A stretch of DNA of 64,000 nt from Bondarzewia mesenterica (GCA_004802705.1 SGPL01000133.1:1-64000); one strand, 5' to 3'; shown: positions 1 to 11,744, counted from the first letter of the stretch. Notes: a model not told the origin generated them from the sequence alone. Numbers and translations are program-made.

Positions 1-916
1 GTGACATACCTCATATCACCAGCAAGCTACTGATGGGAAGAGTTTAAATATCTAGTTATGAGGTCACAGCTAGAATCTGTTGAGTGCACCTGCAGCAGAT
101 ATCCATTTCACCCCTACTAGACACCCAGATGAAAAAAGTTTCTAAGTCGAAAAATATGGTATATAATAACTAACTACAATTGTATGAGCCATTTGGCCTA
201 ATGGTTAAAAGTGCCCAAAGTGCTTGCTGTTTGCTGAGGTCTTGGGTTCAAATCTCTCATGTGGTAAATATTGAAGCATTAGTTTTTCCGGATTTCATCT
301 TCTTATTTGCTAGTACGCCGCCCGCCCCTGAGTGCTATCAAGGCCTATAGCTAACAATAAAGACTATGATACAACAAGTTTACCCATATGCCATAGAGCC
401 TATAGCCAACTCTATAGTTGTCTATAGCACTTCATTGCAAACGTGACAAACTATGGATCACAACATAACAAGGGGCTTGCAACGGAGCTATGGGCACTAT
501 GTAGACTATATTGGCTCAATATACTTCTGACTTTTTCCTGATAAGTTCAATGAAGTCCATTTTTATGACCGGGGAGAGACTTTCAGCACGACGACAGAAC
601 GTGTTCTGTGAACTTATGAATTCGAGCGAAATCAAGGGGGGGAGCGTTCGTTGTAGACCAAGTCAAAGCTTTCAATTTTAGGTCGAAACATAACGGTACT
701 GCGCAGATGCCGTTGTATGGTATATGAGCGGCAAATATTTTAAGAAAGACTTCAATCCATTGAACCATAACTATATTGTCCATGCCTAAGATTCTATACA
801 TGTTCGGAATATATATATAGCCAGATGGCGTGCTATAATCACAAATTTAGATCCACAGTCGACAGCGATAGGTAGGCAGAAGAAAACACATTCGACGACG
901 CAGATGTCTGAAGTGA
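1..916. other. AT-rich intergenic region
   Basis: No gene is recognisable here. The stretch is more AT-rich than the genes to its right. Around 340-430 the short words CTATAG, CCTATAGC and close variants recur several times. A tRNA-like A-box/B-box pair lies at about 185-275 and is listed separately. A 72-codon minus-strand open frame at 583-801 has no recognisable motif and is probably chance. Confidence 0.5.
185..275 (+). mobile_element. tRNA-like Pol III promoter, possible SINE head
   Basis: The sequence TGGCCTAATGG (194-204) matches the Pol III A-box consensus and GGTTCAAATC (245-254) matches the B box; they are about 40 bases apart, as in tRNA genes. Around them, the acceptor stem, anticodon stem and T stem pair poorly, so this is not a functional tRNA. 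A tRNA-like head with good internal promoter boxes but a broken cloverleaf is what a tRNA-derived SINE or a decayed tRNA gene looks like. The 3' end and target-site duplications could not be identified. Whether it is repeated elsewhere cannot be seen from one window. Confidence 0.45.
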
Positions 917-3900
917 TCACGGATAGTATACAGGGCCGTGCAGTACAGGACAACACTCGTCCGGATTGTCAAAGTTTGCGAAATGCCTTCGTGATGACAC
1001 GACATCAAATATCGCTCGTCGAAAAGATAACAAGAACTTACTTGAACAGCTGCATGTCGACTGGCGCCTTGAAGACGATAAAAACGTGCGTGAAGTCGTG
1101 CTCGTCGATCTCCTCGCAGTCCGCGCAGAGGTCCTTTGCGCAGTATGCACATCGGTACCACTTTCCGACAATAGGCGTCAAATGCCGATCGCAAAGTGCG
1201 GATTTGTGAAGAAGGTCCTTGAGGTATGCTATTTAAAACGCGCAGTCAGTTCTGCAGCGCGCGAGATACTGTAATTCTGACGCTTCTTACCAGTCGTATC
1301 AGTTCCGTCTACTGCATGGCCAGGAGGGGGACCGGCGGCATCCTTATAACTGGTAGTGAATACGTCAGTCGAGATGTCGCACGACAAATTTCGTGGTGGC
1401 ATACAGTTTCGGTAAAATGGGGAATGGTGATTGCAACGGTCCGTGGTTGTCGACGGGATGGGGAAGCTTGATGAAGATGTGGTACGGATCATGGACTTGG
1501 TAAGATTTATCCTCGCAGGATGAACACTGATCGATCGATGTAAAATCTATATGAGTGAGAGACAGTTGGCGCTACGGCGTAGGCGACAGACCAGATTATA
1601 CGATGCTGGCTTTGAGGGACATGAGGCGCACTGATAGCGTACGCCGATAATTGACTACGACAGGACTTAGCAGATGCGACAGTGCTCGTGGAAAGCTCAA
1701 CAATTACCTGACCGCAACAATCACAAAATATCAGGTGGTCCTCCAGCTCAAGATTCTCCCGCAGCACAGTCCTCGCGAAGCTCGACGACACACTACCCGG
1801 GCTGGATCGAGCTATCGAACCGGGGATGTCGACTCGATCGCGGCTGTTTCGTAGTCGGTGTGCACGTCGAGAGACAGAAAGCACTTCTGCGGTATTCAAC
1901 GGCATTGGGATCTGTGAAACGAGAAAAAAAAATATTAGCGATCAACAACATCGCCTTTCGTCTAGCTTGACGTCAGAAGTCGTACTACCTTCAGCATGAC
2001 ATGTGAAGATATATGTCCACCGTCTGCAGAGTCGAGATTGCCCGGTAGCCCGGCGGCTTCACAGTTTGAGCAAATATCCACTTCGGTGTTGGTACAATCG
2101 ATACAGCGGAAACGGGCACCAACAACGTCCTGCATGCAGCTGGAAAGCCGTGTTAGTGCGTAAGAGGCATACGGAGACATTTGAACTCACTGGTAACATT
2201 TGACGCCCGGGTGCTTCATTGCTGCGCGGAGGTGAGTTAAGAACAAGAGAAAAGCTCACGATTGACACACTTACATGGTTCATCGGCAGCATCCAACATC
2301 GATGGCTCGGACAGAAAGTCGGGTACGCTTCTTGACCGTGCTGGCTTTTCTAGCATGATAAGAAATGCGTGAACAGGGTGGATATTATGTACGTCACTAT
2401 TGGAAGGTAAATGTTAGCAAAAATTCAGAAGGCAAGGAAGCGGAAAAGCGTGGAAGAGTTTACTTGAAGCATGCCCTGCACAACGTGTAATTTGTACAAG
2501 AAGCGCATTTATAGCGGTTGCTGTATATCATAGATTGACAGCCAGAGCATTTGCTCATTTGACTATTGTCTTGCTCTGTGTGAAATTTACCACAGGGGTC
2601 AATCTTGCATTGTCAGCAGTGACATCAAGTACTGCGCACCAACGTCTTCCCAGCCGCTGCGTCCCCACATCTTCTCTACGTACGCATGCCGCAGCTGACC
2701 TTTCTGTCTTGGTGCGCTTCGGCGCCAGTCCGAAGGGGCATTGGGGGACGGCGGTGTTTCACCGCCGCCATGGATTGAGCCATTCGAATACGTAGAAAGC
2801 ACTGAGTGCTTATTACCCAGTGATTGGATGCATAAATAACACAGCTCATATCCTCCGATGCGGGTTGATGAGGATGACGCCGAGGAGTTGCTGCGATGGC
2901 CATGACCATGGGATCGTATTGATGTTCCGACGACAGTATCCGTAGGTGATGTTGACGGAAGCGCTGGCAGTGGTTTCTGGTGCGACGGCGAGCGCATGTG
3001 GCGGAATGATTCGGCGTCAATGTCTGCGAATGGGGTAATTGTAGTCGAGGAGGACGTTGAGGGACTGCTTCGGTGCCCATGTGGTGGATACGCCATGCTT
3101 GTCTCTTCAGAAAACGCGATCCCCTTCCCTTTACCCTGGGTAGATTCTGCGATCGCCTCGAGCTCGAAGCGTGAGCACGGTTTCTTCTCACCGCATGTTG
3201 TGCAGATGTATCGGAAGGAGTCGAGGATTGCACCGCATTCGGAGCAGTCCGTGAGCTCTTCAGGGACGAGCAAATGAGGAGGGATGCCTGCTTGCGGATC
3301 GTTTCCGTACGTGAAAGGATCCGAGTTGAACGTGCGGGAGACAGGGCGGCGTTGCGAGGAGCCCTCGGGAATGACGGAGTGTCCAGTCTCGAAGTTGCCT
3401 GCTGGTGCAGATGGACTGTCTAACGCCGTTCCAATGTGAAAGACACGCGCCACAGAGCTCGTTCCAATATCGTGATCAGCGCCAGATTCGTCAGATTCGT
3501 ACTCCCGCGAAGCCTCCGATGCACTAGACTTGTACTCATAGTAGACTTTGCCTCTATGATCAACCTCTAAGGAAATGTCTCCAAGGGATGTGACATCTTC
3601 CTCAGCTGGAACCGTTCCCAGTGTTGCTTTGATGGTGCGCATATTCTGATCCTGTAGCCAAGCGGCCCCGCGGTCCGTGTGCAAAAGGGTATGATCGTGC
3701 GCCGAGGAGTTTGAGGGCTGCGCTTGAAATTTTAGACGCTCAAGGACAGCGGATGGATGAGCAGGATAGCGTGCTGCAACGTCTTCCAGAGAAATGGACG
3801 GTGCAGCATTGGAAGCGCCATCTGAGGCATTGACGTCGACGACATCCCAGTCTTCAGACTTTGGACGAGCGGAACGAGGTTCCGATAAAAAATCCCAACT

Positions 3901-4595
3901 GTGAGCTGGCGAGGACGTAGAAGACGGGGTAGAACGATGGTGAGAGTGGCCAGGGGAGCGTGAAGATGGGTCAAACAACTTCCGAAACAAGGTGTCAGGC
4001 TTACGACGACCGACACTCTTGGAACTGACAGTCACTGCATCATCATCAGGGAAGGCGGAGGGAGGTGCACTCAACGCAAAGGAGAATTGGCTGCCATTGT
4101 GACTCTGGTAGTCATCGGTGCTCGCTAAAGATGAGTTGTCGGACAAGCTCGGGCCATCATAGTCAACGTCAATCTGAACCTGAAGAGTGATTTTGCGACT
4201 GGACGAAGAGCCGCGATAGGAGAGGATGGACCCAGCGGAAGATGTCGGTGCCTCCTCGTCGCCTCGACAGTAATATTGGATGGCTTCCGTCAAGTCGGCA
4301 TCGGAAGTGATGGGTATCACTTCTCCTTCATCATCTGTCCATTTGATCAAGAAGGGTTGGGAAGACAGCGAGAAGCCTTCTTCAACCTAGACGAAGGCAT
4401 TAAAGCTGTTTAACTCAGAGCTGGGATTTACATAGTTACCCGTTCCTTGAGTAGCTCATATGTACAGGTCTGCGCAGACCCAAAAGTGATTTTCTTGTTC
4501 CGTGTGTGGTATTTACACTTGACGATGAAGGGTTTGTCCGGTTTCTCGTTAGGGTGCAAATCAGAAAAAGAGGATCTGAGCGCGAAGGACACCAT
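917..4595 (-). CDS. PB1 domain protein with five ZZ zinc fingers (NBR1/p62-like)
   Basis: A multi-exon gene of about 1,000 codons. The first exon starts at the ATG at 4595 and is spliced at about 4390-4440 into the long exon. Residues ~23-100 form a PB1 domain, with the acidic DDEGEVIPITSDADLTEAI-type loop. A Ser/Pro-rich linker follows, then five ZZ-type Cys clusters: one interrupted by a low-complexity insert (~2,800-3,270), then at ~2,480, ~2,000-2,130, ~1,550-1,770 and ~1,060-1,160. Several end in the typical H..H pair. PB1 plus ZZ is the architecture of selective autophagy receptors (p62, NBR1). The linker carries two W-x-x-[LV] motifs beside acidic or Ser residues (WDFL, codons at 3886-3897; EDWDVV, W codon 3847-3849) that could bind Atg8. 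No four-tryptophan (FW) domain, usual in NBR1, is visible. Identity as an autophagy receptor is inferred. Confidence 0.8.
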
Positions 4596-5190
4596 CGTAC
4601 CACAGTAGGAGATCCATATAACTCTGCTCGTAAAGCCGCACCCTATTACTGCTTTCGTCCCGCCTTTGGCTGTGCTGCTTGCTTATGTCATCAAATCCCC
4701 TTCGTCTCGAGCTTCAACTTTCCAGTCACCGCGCGCGTTCGAGGAACTCGCACATTTCCAAGAGAACACATTCTTACTGGGTCTAGAATCCGGACAGATC
4801 TTGGTCGGGCTTCCTTCTACTTAACTGGCTCCCTCTCACTTCGGCAATGGTCACAATGCTCTATATATTTACCCGCTTTCTCGCCGCTTGACCCTCCAAA
4901 GCTGTACTCAGCTTTATCTGCATGACTGACGGGCTGGCGGGTCGTGACAGAAATGTGCAGCATAATACCTTCATGTTCTTCATCTCGCGTTTGCACCTTC
5001 TTTACTTGAACGCTTAAGACCTCAGCTGTTGTGTCCTTGCTATCACCTCTGGCTGGATTTCTTCATCGGCTGGACCTCGGGGGCGCTGCCGACAATTACG
5101 CGACATTTATGGAGGTATATAAAGGCCAGCGCAAGAATTGGAGAGGTTTCGCTGTTGTATATCTCAGTCTGCGTCTGATTCCAGCTTGTC
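4596..5190. promoter_or_regulatory. Divergent promoter region, PB1-ZZ gene / GH45 gene
   Basis: These 595 bases separate two divergent start codons. A TATA box for the rightward GH45 gene is at 5116-5123. No TATA is evident for the leftward gene. Open frames here have no recognisable product. Confidence 0.5.
5116..5123 (+). promoter_or_regulatory. TATA box of the GH45 gene
   Basis: TATATAAA lies 68-75 bases before the GH45 ATG, a usual distance for a strong, inducible fungal promoter. Confidence 0.6.
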
Positions 5191-5987
5191 ATGAAGAGCG
5201 TGCTCTCCGCGTCGTTTGCCGTTTTCTTACTTGTTGCCGTCAATGATGCGACACTTGAAACGCGCGCCACAGGCGGTTATGTCCAAAATACCTCCGGTAG
5301 TGCCTCCTTTACCATGTACAGCGGTTGTGGATCTCCAGGTATGTCACCTCGCGCTAAGGAAAAGTGATGACTTGTTCATTGACGCGGCCTTTGTCCGAGT
5401 AGCTTGCGGCAAAACAGCCACTGGCTATACCGCAGCTATAAGTCAGCTGGCGTTCGGCTCTGCACCTGGCTTGGGTGCAGGCGACGCTTGTGGGCGCTGC
5501 TTTGCAGTGACTGCCGCCGCAGATCCATATTCTCCTGCGTATACAGGCCCGTTCAAAACAGTGGTCGTTAAGGTGACCGATTTATGCCCTGTGGCTGGCA
5601 ATGCCGAATGGTGCGGCCAGACAACATCCAACCCGACGAACCAACATGGTGCAGCTTATCAGTACGTCGTGCTCCATTTAGCGCATTGCAAGAGGTGGTC
5701 GATGAACAAAACTCCGTGTGTAGCTTCGATTTGTGTGAGGATACGGGCGCCGCCGCAGCCTTTTTCCCCTCGGGTCACGGACCGCTTACTGGAACGTTCA
5801 CGGAAGTGTCGTGTAGCCAATGGTCAGGATCTGATGGATCTGTCCTTTGGAATGGTGCGTGTCTCAGCGGAGAGTCCGCTGGTTTATGGCCTTCGGTTGG
5901 ATGCGGCAATCAGGGTTCGTATATCTTTCTTTCTCGTCGATGATCTAAACTAACACGACATACGGTCTAGGAACTGCCCCATCGTAA
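5191..5987 (+). CDS. Endoglucanase, glycoside hydrolase family 45 subfamily C (Cel45A type)
   Basis: Secreted beta-1,4-endoglucanase of about 205 residues. The ATG at 5191 opens a signal peptide (MKSVLSASFAVFLLVA) ending near ETRA, followed by a mature start ATGGYVQNTSG that closely resembles Phanerochaete chrysosporium Cel45A. Four exons join in phase: ...CGSPA/CGK, AAY/HFD and NQG/TAPS, with the stop at 5985-5987. The double-psi beta-barrel Cys pattern (CGSPACGK, DACGRCF, VTDLCP, CSQWSG, GACLSG) is intact. Both residues proposed as catalytic in PcCel45A are kept: the Asp in HFDLCEDTG (acid) and the Asn in PVAGN. No carbohydrate-binding module is present, as in subfamily C. It would act outside the cell on amorphous cellulose and other beta-glucans. 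The fold is shared with expansin-like proteins, but the close match to Cel45A makes GH45C the best call. Confidence 0.93.
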
Positions 5988-6629
5988 TATACTATGTGTT
6001 CATGCACATACCTCCTATTCCTTTGTATGTCTCCCGAATTTATTATCCAGTGCATTGGGTGTGTGCGTGTGCACCTGATTTCGGGTTATGGTTTGTGCAC
6101 ATAACTTAAGACGGCTGTGTTCGCTCCTGCCGTATCTTCAACTGATGCCGGCCTTCCCAAAGTCACTTGACTTTGATTGATCCCTGATTATCACTGACGT
6201 TAATGAGAGCCGAGGTTCTTTTGTTTAATTCTTAGAACAATGGGATGTAGATGATCCACACTCGTCAACTTGTGGGTGCGTGATTTTCCTGATATATCCT
6301 CAATTCACTTTCGTCTTGTACCCTACATCGCATTGTCACAGCGCTGCACCTCACCAAGTACGGACCAGTATATTCCCTGCATTTCTATGCGTAGCCAGCT
6401 GCTCATGACCGACATCAGCACGGCAACTCCATTCCTGACTATCGCGGACCTTGACCTCTCCTAGGATCGCAGTTCACCGTATCATAGGTTCTCGATCTGT
6501 ATTGTCCTAGGTTCTGAATTCGAAGCTCGAAAGGCGGACACGTGTCTGGGTATGTATAATACGAGGGTCTCGCAAAGCTTTTGCATCACTCATCTCCTCC
6601 TCCGCCCCACAGCGAACGTACTTGCCGTG
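5988..6629. other. Intergenic region
   Basis: 3' flank of the GH45 gene and 5' flank of the RNase III-like gene. I see no further gene, repeat or clear promoter element. Confidence 0.5.
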
Positions 6630-7545
6630 ATGTCCACACCCCCCACCTTACCTCCATTAGAAGGGCAGCTTTTGCTAGATGTGTTCACGCATAGAACTAT
6701 CCCTCCCCCTCCCGGTGCCCCAGACACCGAGTATGGTGACAGTGAGCGAGTGGCTCGCTCGGTAAGAGGGTATTACAAATGGTGGTTGCCCATGTGTTAT
6801 TCCGAAAGAGGCCTATGCTGCCGGCCGCTGATCTGGAGGTTTTCAAGTCTTGTTCTCTCCCTAAAATTTATCCAATATTGATGATGGATGATAGTCAGCA
6901 ATAGACGAAACTCTCAGTTTCTCTAATATCGATGGGTGGGTTTCCACCTATATGTTGCGAGAAAGGATGTCCATTGCTCCGGAAGACCGCGACTCATTGG
7001 CGAACCTCGACGTGAGTAGCCCTGGGATCTTGTCTGTGTTTGACGCCTTTTGATTTTTTGCTGCAGGAGACACATTTGATTTTTAATTCCTATGTCGGCG
7101 CTGTCTATTATCTACGTGGTCTTTCGACCGTTGAGCGCTGGATCGGCCAACTCGTAGATCCAGATTACGAAGTGCCCACGGACGAACCCCCCAATCCAGT
7201 TCCTCCATCACTTCCACCTTCATCTCCCTCGCAGAGTACCGCTCCCCCCGCGTACTCTGGCCCGACGACAGACACGGGCCGCAAATACCTTCCTACATTC
7301 AACGAGCTGTGCATGCAACATGCCATCATAATAACGTGGAATGCTAGGGCAGAGGGGCAGGCTCACATGCTCTCGTGGACGGTGGATTGCTACCGTACGC
7401 ATTATGCATTGTATCTTTTCTTATATGTCGTCCTGACTCTTATGCAGTCGATGGAGTGCATAAAGGGACCGGGACTGCCCGCAGCAAGCAGGCTGCTAAG
7501 GAGGAGGCCGCGAAGCAGGCCTATCATGCAAAGGGCTGGAACTGA
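6630..7545 (+). CDS. RNase III-like domain plus dsRNA-binding domain protein
   Basis: About 250 residues in four exons; introns at 6839-6894, 7012-7066 and 7395-7447. The N-terminal part (LPPLEGQLLLDVFTHRT, later FNSYVGAVYYLRG) has the helices of an RNase III domain. A Pro/Ser-rich linker leads to a C-terminal dsRBD (FNELCMQHAI ... ARSKQAAKEEAAKQAY), ending KGWN at 7545. The RNase III signature is degenerate: the position of ERLEFLGDSVL reads ERVARSVRGYY, lacking the metal-binding Glu and Asp, so cleavage activity is doubtful. The frame breaks by one base at the AAA at 6777-6779 (one more A restores the domain); a 47-base intron at this place would also keep the frame but would delete a conserved helix. 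Similar proteins occur in mitochondrial ribosomes and in RNA-binding roles; the exact function is unknown. Confidence 0.7.
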
Positions 7546-7951
7546 GTTCACCACGATTATGCATCTCCTTGTCTCGGTCCGTACTCGATAGGCTCTCTTA
7601 CATGAAATTACTCGCCTGTGTATCATGTCGTGTGCACCTTTTGCTTGTATCCTGGCTCGTATTTTCGCGACATTCTGATTCCGTCCTGCGCGATGCTATT
7701 GAATATATACATATCTGGTTGTGAAGCTCATGTGTGTCGACACCGGAACATTATTTTTTAAGCCTTGCCTTCCAGACGTAGAATTCTGAACTCGAACTCT
7801 TCTGCGGCAGAAACGGAGTTAGTGCGATGAAAGTTCTCATTCTGTGCAATGTCACAGGCTAGGAATGTTACTCAAAATTTAGACCTGTAACATGAGATTG
7901 TCCGATGTGTTGCACTGTAGTCTACACATGCCTCGACCCAAGTCCGATATT
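7546..7951. other. Convergent intergenic region
   Basis: Short 3' flank between two converging genes. Nothing recognisable is seen. Confidence 0.5.
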
Positions 7952-8924
7952 TCAATCGCAGAACGTGATGACGAGATTGACCTACACAAAGCCAATTCAA
8001 TAATGGGTTGTTCATTGGAGCCATGTACTGAACTCACGTTGTCGGATTGACACGCGACCTGCACATGAGTATCGTCCGGCTGGTGGAATGCCGTCGAGCA
8101 GCTGGCAGACCTACCTGAACAATGCATCATGTGAGACTGTGAGTTGGTTTCTGGGGAGTCCGATGTCAGTTTCAAACTTACAGTCGGCGCCCGAGCGGTC
8201 GCATCCGTTGTAGTAGCTGTGAGAGAAGACATCCCCGCTGTGAGCCACTGAATGATGCTCTGAGAAATAAGAATATACTTACCCGAACCCAGTGGCGACG
8301 GAGAATGCGTGTCTTGATCAAGGAATTGAAATTGATTTCATTACAGAAGAAAAGGAAGAGATATTCCGGAAACGCACGGAGGAATCAGAGAGATGTCAGT
8401 GCTTGAACCGCTGCCAGGGCTACTAGGGTTGACCAAAGTGGTCTCGACCAGAGTACAGCCTTCGCCATTAGCTCCACAGCTTCCTATCAATTGTTCCACC
8501 ATCAATCAGAATGATCTCAGGAAGAGCGAGGCTGAGACGGACCAGTCTGCAAGAAACTAGATCGCACGAGAAGTTCAATGGTCTAAACTTGTTTGACGAA
8601 ATAAGAGAACATAGGGTACATACGCAATTGCTGCGGTAAGAGGTCCATTGTGAGTATATGCTCTGCCTGTGGACAGCGTTTTACCACCGGCCAACAAGAG
8701 AGGCTGCACAAAATACAGCGTCAACAAGCACTACATTGAAAGAGTGGGATAGGCGTACAGTTCCACGACCGCATCTATCAGGAGGAAAACGTCAATAAAA
8801 ATTCGATGCTGCAGTCTCTCGAAGCATACTTATTGTTGAAGGTGACGGTATGGGACTCAGCATTCGCACCGACGAGAACGAAGGTGGCTACGGCAAGGAA
8901 AGACAAAGCACGAGCAATAAACAT
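7952..8924 (-). CDS. Small secreted cysteine-containing protein (basidiomycete 'glycopeptide' family)
   Basis: Seven or eight short exons give a secreted protein of about 155 residues. The ATG at 8924 begins a signal peptide (MFIARALSFLAVATFVLVG, cut near ANA) followed by ESHTVTFNNKCGRGTP. Later segments are GPLTAAIAFLQTG, CGANGEGCTLVETTL, NPSSPGSGSS, DISLIPPHAFSV, TGFGYYNGCD, SASCSTAFHQPDDTHVQVAC and the end VNLVITFCD. Splicing in phase at each GT-AG pair gives a continuous protein with evenly spaced Cys, so the gene looks intact. I recognise this pattern from mushroom genomes, where it is named only 'glycopeptide'; the N-terminal beta-strand and Cys pattern recall thaumatin-like proteins. 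The function is unknown. It is probably exported to the wall or medium. Confidence 0.8.
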
Positions 8925-10022
8925 GGTGGGGGGCAATTGAGCTTTGAAAAAGCAGCTGGTCAGAGGTTCGAGGAGTTTGGGTTGATGAAGAGTGATGCCA
9001 GCAGAATGCCTGCATTTGTACTCTGTCAGGACCATATCCGAGCGTCAATTTCATACAGTGCATGGCATACCTAATCCCCGACGAAATTGGCTGAAGTCGA
9101 CATCGTCGCACCGTTTCATTGATGTGACATAACCCACTAATCAACATCAAAGGTCAATTGATGACATGGAGAAACAACGTATCCCACCTCGACCCTGGCT
9201 GCTAAGACCGAAGTGATCCCAGTCGTCAAGTCATCAGCGAATACTTGCATGACTCCATGTTCCATCTATCATACGCGTTACCACAAATCGCGACGAATGT
9301 AGTTTGAAGAAATTAAACAAGAAAACGTGCCCACAACGACAGAGCTAACATCCAATATCGACCCATTAATTGTAAGTCTCCAATTGCACACTATACTCCA
9401 AGGTCAGATGGAGAATGACGAAATGGCATCGTGCATCGCGATATGGGAGACCATGAACATTTCGCCATACCGTGATGAGTACTCACATTAAATTTCTACC
9501 ATAAACAGGCCGCATCATGTCGGAAATGGCCTCGACTGCGAAGCAAACCAAGGATTGCGCAGGGCCGGAAGAAGGGGCGAGAATATGATTCACGTCGTAA
9601 TGTCTAGACGTCGTGTAAGAAAAATAGTTGAAATCATCACGACCCGGTCGAACATACCAATATACCGAAATGAAACTCTTCCGGTTCTACCTTGCCGCGT
9701 AAGTACAGCTTGCAGAGTGTGACCTTTTTGTTTCAACAACGTGCCAAAGTGATCATTTGTTTCGCAACATCCGAATGTTCGGCGCCGAATCTATTTTCGG
9801 ACTCCCGAGGCAGATTGCCAAGAGTCTGCTGCGTCAGTCCATTCTCCAAAACTCTTCAACCAGCTGTAGCACCCGGGGTCCCATTCACACCTCGGCGTCC
9901 ATCCACACTACAACTTGACGGAGGCTCGGCTCGTCATCAGTTTGCCACACTACACCGAGTATTCACATGCTTTATCGCTCGCGGTCTGAAGATTTCTAGC
10001 AGTACAGCTGCTCCTTGATAAC
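8925..10022. other. Intergenic region, no clear gene
   Basis: No recognisable product in 1.1 kb. On the plus strand an ATG at 9671 opens MKLFRFYLAA before a good 5' splice site (GTAAGT), and an open frame continues to 10018, so a short secreted peptide gene is possible. The downstream frame shows no family motif and I do not call it. Confidence 0.4.
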
Positions 10023-11645
10023 TTACATGAAACGTCTCGACTGCTCTTCCATGCGTCGCAAGACCAGCGGATTAATCTTCGGCCAAGCATACACGACTTC
10101 AAGCCTAAACATCAGATCAGAACTGTCAGACTACAACTCAAACGACCGTAAGGGATAGCCTCAAGAATGAAGGCAGAACGTACTGTTTATCGCGCCCAGT
10201 ATCGAAGAAAGGTATATTCATCACACGCCGCAAATTTTCTCGCCATCCCAGATCGTACAACCGCTCGCCCGCGAGGACAGGGAAAATCGGGCCGTGCGGC
10301 GCGGACGAACCTGTATCCGATGTCGAATGGGATATACCGGATGCGTATGTTGCGCTGACAGTTGAGGTCGAGAGATGTGGTACACAGACATGGCGGACCA
10401 TCGTCCGTGATGCAGGCACATTTTTGCGTCTACGAAGAATGATAGTATCGAGCGTCGTCTGGCCACGAAGGACGTCCCTGGTTGTTACAATCGCCATGCC
10501 CTGTAATACATAGAAGTAATGTAATGTTCGATGAGTTGACCACACACAAGAGACAGCCATTTTCGGAAAACATGAACGTTACCACTGAGAAAATTGCGAG
10601 AAAGGTCCCTGCACACACGACCGCCACGATCCTACTATGCGGCACCTCAATCATTTCTCCCGTAAACCAACCATTCAGCTCCCGCCTGTCAGATTTGAGG
10701 ATGCGAAAGCCAAGGAAAGTACCGATAACCCAACGTCCGAGCGGTCCACCCCAGCATACCCAGGAATACCACCGGCTCCACCAAACACGAATGGCCCAAG
10801 GGTCAGTTTTGGAGGTGGCAAGAGCAAGTGATACATGGGAAGTGATAGGACGGAAGATGGGGAGTGTGACGAGGAAGACGATCGTTGGTGTGAGATACAA
10901 GAGCGCCAGGAACAGTTTGATGCGGGACGTGGTCACGCAGTTGCCCAACTGGTGATATGCGTTACATGAGATGACAAGAAAAACATGCGTGGAGAGACAG
11001 TAGAATAAGATAGCTGACCCATGAACAGTGGTGGTCAAATCCAAGACGACAGACGCGACAGGTCGAGCAGTGGTGGGCACCGGGGGGCTTCCAGCGACCG
11101 GCGCAGGTATCCTTGAAACAAAACTCGAGTTCACCATCTGAGGTGCACTCGTACGGCTCCGTCATGTCTACTCTGGAAGGTTCAGGACAATCTGGGATAC
11201 TGTGGACTGCGCGGCTGATACAAAGATTGAGATAAACGGCGAATAAGATGGGGAAAAGGACGACATGAATAGCAATGTACATCACTAGATAGAAAATTAT
11301 GGTTACACGGAAGCCAGATGTGTCTCGGATAGCGACATACCTCCTCCAACTACATCATTCTGTCGTCGTATGAGCCATCCCACTGTTGCATTTAAGAAGA
11401 CTTTCATGCGTGAATCTCCGGCAACATATTTCCTGGCAACTCACGACCTATTTCCAGCACAGAAACATACCAGCCATAACTTTCTGACAAGTAGACGTGA
11501 AGCAAGTCGGTAAATCACTAGAACCTCTGCTGACATACCAGATAATGCCAGAGACCAGCAACTGAAGCAAAGTTTCGATGACCCTGTTGGCCAGTGAACT
11601 CAACCCAGAGAGCGAACAACGAGAACTAGAGTCCGGTCTACTCAT
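10023..11645 (-). CDS. DHHC-type protein S-palmitoyltransferase
   Basis: Integral membrane enzyme that transfers palmitate to Cys of target proteins, acting in ER, Golgi or vacuole membranes. The Cys-rich core reads CAGRWKPPGAHHCSTCRVC, then GFDHHCSW spliced to LGNC; DHHC is the catalytic motif. A hydrophobic segment precedes the core (YIAIHVVLFPILFAVYL, ~11,220-11,285), and two more follow (LFLALLYLTPTIVFLV and VAVVCAGTFLAIFSVV). The C-terminal side has the usual TTRDVLRGQTTLDTI (family TTxE-like region) and GERLYDLGWRENLRRVMN, spliced to a last exon ending MEEQSRRFM with the stop at 10023. The 5' exons are less certain: MSRPDSSSRCSLSG at 11645 leads to a hydrophobic stretch, but the exon join near 11,340-11,540 could not be fixed. 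Which Pfa/ZDHHC subfamily it belongs to is open. Confidence 0.85.
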
Positions 11646-11744
11646 TGAAGCAGAGATGAGGGATTGAGTCAAGAAGTTGCCGATAGAATCATGTGTGCGC
11701 GGCATCAACTCAGGTTTGAAACTCCGAAAGATCCGGCCAGATAC

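Noticed and set aside
583..801. 72-codon minus-strand frame as a transposase relic
   Set aside because: No catalytic or family motif could be recognised.
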